Part shown: in pieces, positions 1-10,504 of the stretch
How positions within the stretch are numbered: the stretch's first letter is position 1
Layout of the letters: every line of letters begins with the position of its first letter
From: Pagrus major
Lineage: Eukaryota; Chordata; Actinopteri; Spariformes; Sparidae
DNA length: 64,000 bases
Direction of reading: 5' to 3'
Assembly (NCBI RefSeq): GCF_040436345.1
Contig: NC_133230.1
Span: 9,992,197 to 10,056,196 of the forward strand
The notes under the pieces: generated by a model
Databases searched by the model: none
What the model was told of the DNA's origin: nothing
The model's input: only the letters and a program-made list of their open reading frames with translations
Translations under genes and position numbers: made by a program

Positions 1-779
1 GTTTTCTTATGAATTTCTATTTTTCTGTATCTTTATCATCATGGTTAATGAGTAAAATTAGACCGTTATTGATGTTTGGTTCATTCATGAGGGTGATTTA
101 TAACTAATTCACTTTTAAAAGATACCAGCATGAATGCAAGTCTTACCATCAAGTGTCCCTCACTTGAACTCAAAGACAGGTTTAGTCAGACTCAACCTCT
201 GAATCAAAGCTATTTTGATCTGTTTTTTGTTGTTAATCATCATAGTTATGTGAAAAAGGAAGGAAGTGAGGGAGACAAAACAAACTCTTCAGTCAGCTCT
301 GTGGTCGGGTCCGTTTTAAGAGAAGGACTTTGCCGAACTAACTGTATTATTCACTGTCAACACTTTACTGTATGTGAGGGGTGTTGGTGAGGACTGGATC
401 GTTTGGGACGGCGGTCTGGACTATTTTTGTCCTTTATAAAGGGTCAGATTACATAAGTCGTGTGGTACTGCAGTCAAGCCCGCCTCCACTCCGAAAACCC
501 CGGTCAAACTAGCCCCCAGTAATTTGTGGTGCCTGTTTATACTACATATTACGGTAATGCAGTCCAAGAACAGAATTCAAAATAAAAGCACAGACCTATG
601 AACGCAATTTCACATTCATTCATTCAGTCATTCTGTTCATTAATTGTTGAATTCATTGAACGATTATTGATTATTCACGTAAATCATTTTTACCAGCCTC
701 ATTCTGATCACATTGAAGCCTTAGCAGACGGAGGCCATGGCAGTTAATCAGTGTGAATAATTAGTCCAACGTAAAAATG
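1..779. other. Intergenic, no gene seen
   Basis: I see no exon-like reading frame with splice borders and no recognisable repeat family here. The 86-codon open frame at 130-390 has no family resemblance and no splice context and is treated as chance. Composition is AT-rich. Confidence 0.5.
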
Positions 780-1740
780 AACACAATATCAGGAGCTTCT
801 GATGAGGAATTTAAAAATAAAAGCCAATTTAATGGTCAAATATTTTCAATATTTCCATGTGAATTCAGCTTGACATTGAAAAGAAACTACTGGACTTTCA
901 AAATTAAAGCCCTCTGAAATTTGAAGTATCTGAAATATTTTCCCCAAATTCAGATTGACATTAAAAGGAAACTCCCTGTTTCTGACTAATTTCAGTTCAG
1001 ACTGATAGTACTCCACGTCAGAGACTCACTCATTTAATATCAGGAAGTTCTGATGTGGATTTTCAAAATTAAAGCCCTCTAAAATGTCAAATATTTATAA
1101 TATTTCTCTCTTAATTCAGATTGTAATTGTAACAGGTAATTTCCTCCCAATATCAATCTGAATTAAGAGAAAAATATTATAAATATTTAACATTTTAGAG
1201 GGCTTTAATTTTGAAATTCCACATCAGAACTTCCTGATATTATATGAGTAAGTCTCTGGGGTGGACCACTACCAGTCTGAATTAAAATTAGTCTGTGGAA
1301 ACAGGGAGTTTCCTTTTAATATCCATCTGAATATACATGTAAATATTGACAATATCTGACATTTAAGAGGGCTTTTATTCTGAAATTCCACATCAGATTG
1401 ACCTGATTTTTTATGGGTGTCATCCTGAGGTCGAGTACTATCAGTCTGAAGTGGAACAGTCCAGTAATAATGGGTAGTTTTTTAAAAAAAAACAAAAAAA
1501 ACAATTAATCCTACTGTACATAGAGTACAGTCAAATTTAAAACTTCAGAGGGCTTTTATTCTGAAATGCCACATCAGATTGACCTGATTTTTCCTGGGTG
1601 TCATCCTGAGGTCGAGTACTATCAGTCTGAAGTGGAACAGTCCAGTAATAACAGGTAGTTTTGTTTTTTTAAAACTTTAACCCTAATGTAAAGGAAATAT
1701 GAACGTGTAACGGGCTTTTATTTTGAAAGGCTACATCAGA
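780..1740. repeat. Diverged repeat array with a large inverted repeat upstream of class I A
   Basis: A unit of about 180 bp recurs. Positions 1371-1490 and 1552-1671 are near copies (both carry CACATCAGATTGACCTGAT and a GTCGAGTACTATCAGTCTGA segment), and a third partial unit starts near 1707. Older units lie at about 790-1040. Positions 1039-1135 and 1148-1243 form a near-perfect inverted repeat, so one unit is flipped. The last unit runs directly into the putative promoter of class I A. Family unknown. Confidence 0.7.
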
Positions 1741-1795
1741 TTGACGTGAGTATTTGTGACGTCCTGGGCGGTGGAAACCTTTGAAAACGAGTCTT
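1738..1795 (+). promoter_or_regulatory. Putative class I A promoter motifs (CRE/X2-like and ISRE-like)
   Basis: TGACGTGAG (1742-1750) and TGACGTC (1757-1763) resemble the CRE-type X2 box of class I SXY modules. GGAAACCTTTGAAAACGAG (1773-1791) has two GAAA half-sites like an interferon-stimulated element, but with wider spacing than the consensus. The motifs lie about 170-230 bp before the start codon. Function is inferred from resemblance and position only. Confidence 0.35.
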
Positions 1796-1968
1796 TTCTC
1801 GGTATTAGCGTAATGTGCAGTATATGCGCGCACCGCAAAACAACGTGTGGGCTGCCTCTAGTTGTGGGCTTGAGGACGGAAACACTCTCTCCTCCCTCCG
1901 CGAGGACAAACAACAGTAAACAGCTGATCCAGCTCGGTCCTTCACTCACTCGTCTGCATCAAATCAAG

Positions 1969-4900
1969 ATGAGAACGTTAATGTTGTTGCTTCTCTTCTG
2001 TCACGTTTCATCACCAGGTTAGATCACATTTTAAATCTTTAAACTCTTTAAACTTCACAGTCCACTCGACTCTTTGCTCCGACTTGAGTTTCACTTCCAG
2101 TGGAGTAGGCAGGAAACTATTTTGGGTGGGTCTGTGCAGAATGATGTGGGCCATCTTTATCCAGAACAAAAAAGGACTTGTAAGAACTTAGAAGTATCAA
2201 AAAGGACAAAGAGAGAGCATTTAACTTATTATTTAACTTATTACATCCTATTTAATTTAGGATATCATTCTGATGTGTTTGAGTTCAGCATTATTTCACA
2301 CACTTGTTGCTTTTCCCAAACTAGTTGTGGGCACAGATCCATCAAGCTTTCTCTCTCTGGTCGCAGCTGCTGATTTCATTTTTCTGCATCAGCTGTTCTG
2401 TTAGTTTCATAACTTGTTCAAAATCACACTCTGAATTGTCTCTAAACCGAGCATGGCTCTCTTTTAGTCCCTCAACTAGGTCAATCCACTCAGAAACTGA
2501 TAATGTTGGGCTTTGTAAACCCCGTGTGTCAAAATGGTTCAACTTAAATAATCCCCCAAATGTGACGAGTAAAAATCTAAACAGTTTTGTTTGTATTTGT
2601 TGGAGCAGGGACTGAGCCTCAACCTTTGTTTGACCTCTGCTTTCAACACACTCTGCGAACATTTCAACATTACATCATGTGACGTCAGATTTGTAGCTCC
2701 AGTGTGTGTCCATGTAGGGAGATGTGTGGTGATGATGAGTGTGTATTCATACTGAATGGAGGCTGTTTGTCCTGCACATTTTAAACTTTTGCATGTTGCT
2801 CCCGCGCAGCAAACACACACTTAGTTTCACTTTTACTCGCCTGTGTTTAGACTCAGAGTGAGATACATGATGAGACATGTTTATTCACAGTAGTGATTTG
2901 AGCTGACGGTTAACGCAAATTAAATGTACAAGCAACATACAACAATAATAGAAATGACTTTCGTTTGTCTGACGACCCACCATGACTCCTACAGAGCAAC
3001 ACAAGAAACTAGGAGGTGTGGGCCATCACACTTCTTTACGATGAGGCAGTTATAGAAGATGATCAGTTTTTTTGCCCTTTTCCACGATCAGAACAACTCA
3101 TGAACAGTAGAGGACTGAAAAACAACAGTCATTGAGAAACTTTACTGAAAGTCATTGCACAATAGCAAACATACAGTATGAAAGGACAAACCACAGTTCA
3201 TTTTATAACTTTCAAACTCAGTGTGTGTCTTCTAACAGTAAACTCACTTCACTACACCAACAAATGTTGGTGGTGGACACTGGTTTGTGACCTCTGTGTG
3301 TCTCTCAATGATGGTAGGGCTGATGTGAGCTTAAAATAATGCCACGATATTTGTAGTCTGTTTTACTACACAATATACATATCTTTATAATAATGTCCTC
3401 AACAGCACATTAATGCGAGGACTGGATAACTAAATGAAGTATCACAATATTCAAGTATTAGAACAAGTAGAACAGTCTGGTAAGTTCAGAAAATGACATC
3501 AAGTAATGTCGCCTTTAAAACCAGGAAAAGACAACACTTATATCATGATATAACAATATCCACAAGCTAAGATGACATATAGTCTCTTATCATAGTAACG
3601 GTGTAATATCAATATGTTGCAGCCATAAAGGATGCTCACGTTCATATTAGAAGGGGGAACCCGATAGTTAAAAGTACTTTGAGTGTAACTTCTCTTTAAA
3701 GTCTGTCCAAACACCAAAATGCTTCTCAGTAGTTGGTGGGCCGTACTGAACCCTGTAATGATAGAATAGGTAATAGATAAGTTAGATAAGAAGATTCATG
3801 CTGTAGATGGCAGGCCATAACCTTAAGTGTTACCATGACATCATATTTCTGATGAGTGTGATGATGATGTGTGTATTTATACTGAATGTATGAACCTCTT
3901 CTGTCCTGCAGTGAAACACTCCCTGAGGTATATCAACACTGCAACTTCTGGACTCTCAGACCTCCCAGAGTTTTTTTCAACTGCAATGGTTGATGGAAAT
4001 CTGGTGGCTTACTGCGACAACAGCAAAAAGATAATCGAATTAAAACACGACTGGGTGAAAAAAGTATTGGAAAATGATCCGGCACAGTTGGAGGACTACA
4101 ATTGGGGATGTTTTAAGTGGTTGCCATTTTTTTTCAATGACACAATCAATATTTTGAAACAGCGCTTCAACCAAAGTGGAGGTACAGTATGTACAATGTT
4201 ATATTTCACCTTTTACTTCATGAACTGTTCTTTATAATTATAAAAATAATTTAGTAAGATTTGTATCAGAAATATTTGGAATTGATGTTATCAGCCTCCC
4301 TGGGCTGAAAGAAAGTTTTCATCATGCACAGTGAAAAAGACTGAATACTTTACTGACTAATACTGCTTCAGGGGATGACTGGACCACAGAACATCTGATT
4401 GGTGTGCACATTGAAACACGAGGATCCAAGAACCTTTAAATCATTTATTGAGTTGGGAATGCTCCATCAGATGGATGGATGAATGACAGGATGGATGATT
4501 TCTGTACAACAGCAAATATAGATCAATATATATGAATACATGCCAAAACTAAGTAAGACAAAAAGTGCATGAGAACAAAGGTAGCTTACATTATTAATGC
4601 ATCCATGAAGGATGAGTCTTCTGTAATACACAATAACAATACACAATGATTGTGAATCTAAATATACACCATGAGCCATATTTACAGGGTTAAGCTTCTC
4701 ACAGGAGAGGAAGTAGGAATCAAACAACTCCAGATAATACACCACGGTCTGGTGGGAAGGCAGATACACATTATAAATACTGGCTGCATTTAAACATCAC
4801 TTAAAAGATATAAACAATACATCATCTGGATGCATGTACACATAACTTAAAGGATACAACAACAACGTATCAGGAACATGTTGGCAGAATAAGTTCAAAC

Positions 4901-7900
4901 AAACTAACATGTGGCAGCATGGTCTCACACAAAGAAACATACAGGACACACCCAGCATATATGTCCTCCCCTTACTAAACTCCTTCCCTGCACACAGGTA
5001 GGTGAATCTCTTCACCAGTCAAAGCCTCACACAACTGACGCTCGACTTGACATTTTTTTAACTCACAGACTATAACTATTATACTACACAACTAGAGAAA
5101 ACTGTTTTTGTGTTAGTCCTCTCTATAATAGTTTGGACTCAAACCAGGGACGCTGCATCACTGTTCATTGTTGGCATCTTAAACCTTAAAGTGATGAGGT
5201 GAGGTGTTTCTCTCTCTGTCTCTGTCTCAGGTGTCCACATTTTACAGAGGATGAATGGCTGTGAGTGGGATGATGAGACCGGAGAGGTTGTTGGTTATTA
5301 TCAGTATGCTTATGATGGAGAAGACTTCCTATCAGTCGACCTGAAGACAGAGACATGGATCGCTCCAAAACCACAGGCTTTCAACACCAAACTGAGATGG
5401 GATGCTGACAAAGCCGAAATTAATAAAATTCAGAATTTCCTCACAGTGATTTACCCTGAGTGGCTGAAGAAGTTTGTGGCCTCTGGGAGGAGCTCTCTGC
5501 TGAGAACAGGTAGAATCACATGACCTGATGTAGTTTAATGGACACAATCATGTTCATACAGTCTGCTCAGACTGAACTGCTGTTGTGTTATCACTGCAGT
5601 CAGTCTGACATTACATTGTTTTCTCTGTTTATTTTCTGTAGCTGTAAGATTTGATGTTGTCCTAACCAATCAGTAGACACTGACATTTTGGCTGTTCTGA
5701 AATTTCTTTCCATCAATGCTTAGACTGTGATAGCCAGTGTACACTTAGCATGAGTTTGAGGGCACACCTCTTTAAACAGATAGCTGGTTGAGGCGGCAGA
5801 TCATGGACTGTGATTCCGGTCAGAGAATCAAGGCACTTTGACAGAGAGATCTGATTTCACTCCTTTAATGAGGTTGTTGGAATCTACGTAACGTACAACG
5901 AATGTATGTGTGTAGGTGTGTGTGTGTGTGTGTGTGATAGATAACCAGCTTCTTCCAGCTTCCGGATCTCAGCGCAGTAAGACTCAGCTTGTGTGGGGTT
6001 CCTAGCTAGCTTCCGCTCTGTGCTACGAAGCCTGGGGAGTACTGCTTCCACAGGAGCATGGAGAGCCATGTCGGTCCTACGGCGCAGAAGAGGCATGGCA
6101 TAGCGTGAGATGCCACCTACTGTTACTCTAGTGGTGGCTGTCTGAAGCAGAGTAAGAGCTTGCTGGTCCTCCTTTGAGCGAGTGGCAGCCTTCTCACTGT
6201 AGGGCGAGGTGTCAATCTGCCAGAGGCGCTCCACGTTCCTGAGAAGCTCACTGGAAGCTGAGGCGGTGGCGACATGCAGGCATTGCTGGACCCCAGGTGA
6301 AAGATGGACAGTATCAACTGGCCCTTGAAGCGACCAGCCCAGCTTAGTACAGATGGCAACAGGTCCACCTGGTGGTCCTGCATGCACCGGTTGGACTGTG
6401 GTAATCAGGTGAGGCATGTCAGACCCGATAAGGAGCAAAGGTTGGGCACGGTTCACCGGTGGTAAGGGAAGCTCTCTGAGGTGTTTGTATTTCTGCTGCA
6501 GCATGGCAACTGGATAAGTGTGTTTGGTGAGAGCCAGTCCTTCTGCGGTGAAGGCGTTGGATATCTTGTGCTTCTCGGATGGCCGTAGTGGTGATGATAC
6601 CTCCAGGGAGACTGATGCACCATTGAGTTGCTTAACGCTTTGGTGCACAGTCTGCAGGGGTAGAGTCTCTGGATGGCAGACGAGGTTGAGCTGTTGCACC
6701 ACTTGAGGAAGGACAATGCTCCTCTCTGAGTCGTCATCGAGTACGGCAAAAGTCTCCATCCTTCGGTTGCCGTTATGGAGGAGGACCTTGACCACTTTAA
6801 GCATTACCCTTTGACGTCACCATATGGACAGTAAGGTTTAAGCTTGGATTTGGCCCTTGCCTGTGTAAGCTCTGGCCTGGTTGTCCCTTCCCTGTTTACC
6901 TTCTCAGTGGTATTGAAGCACCCAGTCAGCTTCTCTTTGGGTTGGACAATTCGCTGATCTTTCCTAGCCGGTCGGGGGGTCTCAGTCTGATACAGAGCTG
7001 CTGCTCGACTCGAGATGCGCTTTGCTTGAGACTTTGTTTGGAGCCAGGTAGCCAAGTCCTGAAGGGTGTAGGTCCTGTCGGTGCCAGTCTGCAGAATACC
7101 ATATCACAGGCAATGCTCAACAAAGCCATCGCGGTAGGTGGGAGGCATCTTACTTAGCAAGCAGTCCAAATGGGAGCCGCAGTGGAGCTCATATCCATTT
7201 TGTCCCTCAAGGGTCTTTAACATGCCTACCAAGGACTGGACGGACAAGGCGAATGAGTCGAAGGCGTTGGCGTCACCCATCTTAAGAGCAGGAGCATAGA
7301 GTATGGCACCTAGCTCGCTCTGGACCAGCTGTCGTGGCTGCCCGTACTTATCTTGTAGAGCCTGCAGTGCACTCGTATATGGTGTCGGGTCATGCATGTA
7401 TGCCTTGGCAAGCTGCAGTGCGCTTGGGAGCTTGATGTGTCCAATCAACACTTGATACTTATATTGCTCGCTAAGGTGAAGGTTGCTTCCCAGCACATTG
7501 TCTAGCGCAAGCTTGAGTAAAGCAAAGTCACTCTCCCGGCCACTCTCGAACACTGGTAGGGAAGGTCGAGGGATTCCAAGGGCTGTCGCAAGGAGTAACT
7601 CAGCTCCGGTTAGTGGTGCATAACCAGGGTAGGGAGCGTAGAAAACTGGAGCAGTCTGTTGCCCGTGGTGAGTCGAGAGGAGTGGTGGAGCTCTCTGGCT
7701 GGCATGCTGAGCAGTGTTAAGTGGCTCCATGGCTGGTCGGCTGTGGCTGTAAGCGGCTTGGTGCGCTGCTGAAGACTGGGACTCTACTGGATTGACTGGT
7801 GCTGGGCCACGAGGAACTTGTGACTTGAGAGATGATGCCACCTGAGCTGTCGTATGGGCTAAAGGTGCTGAGGTGATGACATGCACCGAGGGTGTGTCAC

Positions 7901-10504
7901 CGGTTGTATCACAGGAACAGGTGCTAACGCTGGGGCAGGTTGTAGTCTCACAGATCTAGATGCCATGGGTACTGGACCCTGGAGCTGTGCCGTCGGGTTT
8001 GCCAGGGGAGCTGGAATCGCTGGGGTGGCAGTAGGTTGCAGCATTGGCTGTGGTCCAGCAGGAGGTGCCATAGAGACTGGAATGACTCGTTGCCCCACTT
8101 GTGGGGGAGGAATACGCGGGCGCACTACTGGTGCGGGCATTGGATGTAACTGGGTTGACAGCTGGTAGGTAGATGACAGCATGTCAGCCTGTACTGGCGG
8201 TGGTAAGTCCAGGAAAAGGTTTGACTTGCAGGTGAGATGCAGGCGTCCTGCTATCAGAAAGCATCGACGAACGAAGCTTGGCGATCTCAAGGTCCTGTTC
8301 AGCTCTCGTTAAGCGCCGCTGTCTTTCTAGGCGCTTAGTGAGTGCTTCTCGGGCTTTGAGTGCCTCTTCTTGGAGCCGCTGTGCTTCTTTCGCTTGATCA
8401 TCCAGCAGTTTACACTCCAAGTCAGCTTGAGTCTCGTGCGTAATCGAACGGCGGATATCTTCCAGTTCCAACTGCTTTATTCTCTCTTCCATGATTGCAG
8501 CTTGTGCAGTTGAGAGACCCTGAGTGAGATACATACCAACAGAGTAATATGTGCGCCTACTAGATCTGCTATGAATGTACGAACTGCTGCTGGATGTCCT
8601 GCTCGGGTTGCTGCTATGGTGGCTGTAGGAGCGGGAAACAGTAGCATGTGGAGCTGGGTGCACGGATGGCTGGAATCCAACTTGGTAGTCCTCCAAGTAA
8701 GCAGGTAAGCGGTGGTCTCTCCGCGGATGGCTCCGGTGCTTGGAGGTGTCTGATGCTGCATTGTCCATGATCTTCTTATTTGGTTGCACTCAATCCGGCT
8801 CGAGGACCAATGTTTAAGGGCACACCTCTTTAAACAGATAGCTGGTTGAGGCGGCAGATCATGGACTGTGATTCCGGTCAGAGAATCAAGGCACTTTGAC
8901 AGAGAGATCTGATTTCACTCCTTTAATGAGGTTGTTGGAATCTACGTAACGTACAACGAATGTATGTGTGTAGGTGTGTGTGTGTGTGTGTGTGTGGTCT
9001 GAAAATAAAGAAAGAAAAAATCTGTATTACAATAATGCTTTACATGTTATTTAGCAGTTAAATCAAATACACATCTAAATAAGCTGCTATATGAACATAA
9101 TATTAACAGAGGCAAAGCAAGCTAAACAACAAGGGAACTTTAAATACTGACTTTTAACCACAGTAAACAATTCAACCTTTCCCATGTAAAATAACAAAAA
9201 CTGCAACAGTCCTCAAATTATCAATAATTACAAGCAGAAACAACTTACATCTCCTCAAGAACGCACACGTCATTAGCAAAACACAGAACGTCCATGCAGC
9301 CTCACACCTCTGCTCACTGACTGGTCTGCTGTTTTCCAGTGTGACTGGGTGTGTCCTGACTCGTCAGTTGTCCTGTCAGTTGTATCAGTAGAGGGTGCTG
9401 TCAGACCTTGACCTATAGGGCTTTCTTACAGCATGAGTTAAGTAAGTTTGCTCGGTCTCAGTGTTTCAAACTAGAAATAGTTTCACTGAACTCTCTCCAG
9501 AGCTTCCCTCAGTGTCTCTCCTCCAGAAGACTCCCTCCTCTCCAGTCAGCTGCCACGCTACAGGTTTCTACCCTGACAGAGCCTCACTCGTCTGGAGGAA
9601 AGATGGAGAGGAGCTTCATGAGGAGGTGGACCACGGAGAGATCCTCCCCAACCTCGATGGAACCTTCCAGATGCGTGTTGACCTGAACCTTTCATCAGTC
9701 ACACCTGAAGACTGGACGAGGTACGACTGTGTGTTTCAGTTCTCTGATGTGAAGAAGGAAATCATCACCAAACTGGAGAAAGATCGGATCAGGACCAACT
9801 GGGGTAAGAGTGAGATCAGAGGGTGCTGAAGGGGAGTGCATGGGAATTCATCTTGGAAAAAAACAGTAATAATAAACTAATTAATTGTTTTAATTTGCTC
9901 TAACCTGCTTCTTCTGCACCAGTCTTAATTTATTGTATTCAACAGTGAAGCCCAGTGACATGATCGTCCTCGTCACTGCTGCAGTGGTTGTTCTTGCTCT
10001 CATTCTCATCGGTGCTGCTGGATTCATCGTTTACAAAAAGAAGAAAGGTGAGAGAGAAAAAGGAAAGATTTCAGTCTTTGAGTTGATTTTTTTTTATTCA
10101 GGTTGCAAAATTAAAACCAGCATCAGAGAAAGTAAATACAGTCAGCACTAAACAGACTGAGTATAAACAGATACTCAGTCTGAGTGAGTAGAAGAGAGGA
10201 ATAAAGTGACTAAAGATAATCTGGCATTTACAACTGTGACTGAAATGATTTGTCTTTTGTTTTGATTTCAGCCATTCGCCCCCCATCTTGTAAGTAAAAC
10301 TTACTTTGGTTCTATTTCAGCTGATCTGACTCACACTTCATGTTTTAGATTAACAAATGTTTCACATTATTGTGCAGATGAACCTTTTCAACACTGTTTC
10401 CTGTATTTATTGTTTCTAAAAGTTCAATATGGGATGTTTGTTTCTGACCTGCAGCTCCTGACAACAGCGCAGAGTTCTCTGAGCAGCTGAATCCAGAGAC
10501 CTGA
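1969..10504 (+). CDS. MHC class I heavy chain, U lineage (class I A), 7 exons, about 356 aa
   Basis: Surface glycoprotein heavy chain, expected to pair with beta-2-microglobulin and display peptide or another ligand. Exons: leader 1969-2017; alpha-1 3912-4181; alpha-2 5231-5509; alpha-3 9501-9803; transmembrane 9946-10047; cytoplasmic 10272-10289 and 10455-10504 (stop TGA 10502-10504). All junctions are GT-AG and phase 1, and the sum is 357 codons. The leader has a Leu-rich core. Alpha-1 starts VKHSLRY (Tyr7 kept) and ends with the N-glycosylation site NQSGG. Alpha-2 has the fish signature [10 protein letters not shown] and keeps Cys101, but Cys164 is Tyr, Tyr159 is Phe and Tyr171 is Phe. Alpha-3 is a normal Ig C1 domain with cysteines in SCHATGFYP and RYDCVF. 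A hydrophobic helix is followed by YKKKK. Intron 4 is about 4 kb because it holds an antisense BEL/Pao element. Open and apparently functional, probably non-classical. Confidence 0.9.
2087..2098 (-). promoter_or_regulatory. ETS-IRF composite-like element in intron 1 of class I A
   Basis: The minus strand reads GGAAGTGAAACT, a match to the ETS-IRF composite/ISRE form (GGAA-NN-GAAA), 70 bp after the leader exon. A second ISRE-like site, AGTTTCACTTTT, lies at 2823-2834. Class I genes are normally interferon-inducible, so the position is sensible, but a 12-base match can be chance. Confidence 0.3.
2849..2972 (-). repeat. Stray copy of the class I C 3' end inside intron 1 of class I A
   Basis: This stretch matches 21730-21842, the 3' end of class I C including its minus-strand AATAAA. 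The common core runs from the GACTCAGAGTGAGATACATG region to GAAATGACTT with few differences. In A it sits in an intron in the opposite sense to the host gene. It is a relic of inversion or unequal exchange within the cluster. Confidence 0.65.
5747..5756 (+). repeat. Target-site duplication, left flank of BEL/Pao element
   Basis: AGCATGAGTT here is repeated at 9430-9439 right after the element. Class I B has the uninterrupted site (one AGCATGAGTT followed by AAGTAAG at about 18939-18955). This fixes the outer borders of the insertion. Confidence 0.75.
5757..5936 (-). repeat. Truncated 3' LTR of the BEL/Pao element
   Basis: Nearly identical to 8815-8995, starting at the AGGGCACACCTCTTTAAACA segment and ending in the TG microsatellite. 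Beyond 5936 it joins element coding sequence instead of the rest of the LTR, so about 430 bp of LTR is missing here. Confidence 0.85.
5884..6804 (-). pseudogene. BEL/Pao pol fragment: aspartic protease and N-terminal RT region
   Basis: A 306-codon open frame resembling the Pao-type retropepsin (DUF1758) and the start of the Pao reverse transcriptase. The active-site region reads [14 protein letters not shown], where the expected Asp-Ser/Thr/Gly triad context is recognisable but altered (DDS). Downstream are GSDMPHLI and [10 protein letters not shown], typical of the protease-RT spacer. The last part ([10 protein letters not shown] to LEEAGYL) is the RT N-terminus. The frame then runs into the LTR microsatellite as a run of His-Thr residues and stops. 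There is no catalytic RT core. Confidence 0.8.
7104..8789 (-). pseudogene. BEL/Pao gag-like region (coiled coil plus DUF1759), frame-shifted
   Basis: Three overlapping minus frames: 8789-8184 starts 16 bases after the primer-binding site and has a Ser/Arg-rich N-terminus and a charged coiled coil (about residues 90-170); 8290-7859 is Pro/Ala/Gln-rich; 7886-7104 holds a DUF1759-like capsid segment (from [11 protein letters not shown] to [10 protein letters not shown]). Frame changes near 8200 and 7870, and again near 7100 where the zinc-knuckle region would be expected, show decay or programmed shifts. The order matches BEL/Pao gag. Confidence 0.75.
8791..8809 (-). other. Primer-binding site of the BEL/Pao element
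   Basis: On the minus strand TGGTCCTCGAGCCGGATTG follows the LTR end after a few bases. It starts with TGG, as a sequence complementary to a tRNA CCA end should. I did not assign the tRNA. Confidence 0.65.
8815..9430 (-). repeat. Full-length 5' LTR of the BEL/Pao element
   Basis: About 615 bp from the inner border (shared with the truncated LTR) to the target duplication. On the minus strand it begins TGTAAGAAAGCCC and ends ...GTGTGCCCTTA. It contains a TG microsatellite at about 8970-8996. Confidence 0.75.

Larger units (their letters stand above)
5757..9430 (-). mobile_element. Internally deleted BEL/Pao LTR retrotransposon in intron 4 of class I A
   Basis: The insertion is 3.67 kb, antisense to the host gene. 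In element orientation: 5' LTR 9430-8815, primer-binding site, gag, aspartic protease, first part of reverse transcriptase, then an abrupt jump into the last about 180 bp of the 3' LTR (5936-5757). Most of RT, RNase H and integrase and the start of the 3' LTR are missing. The join lies in a CA/TG microsatellite present in the LTR. The empty site is seen in class I B and a 9-10 bp duplication flanks the element. Non-autonomous. Its antisense position within an intron probably spares class I A splicing. Confidence 0.85.

Noticed and set aside
7881-8168. Plus-strand Gly/Ala/Cys-rich frame inside the BEL/Pao element
   Set aside because: Shadow of the Pro/Ala/Gln-rich gag segment on the minus strand.
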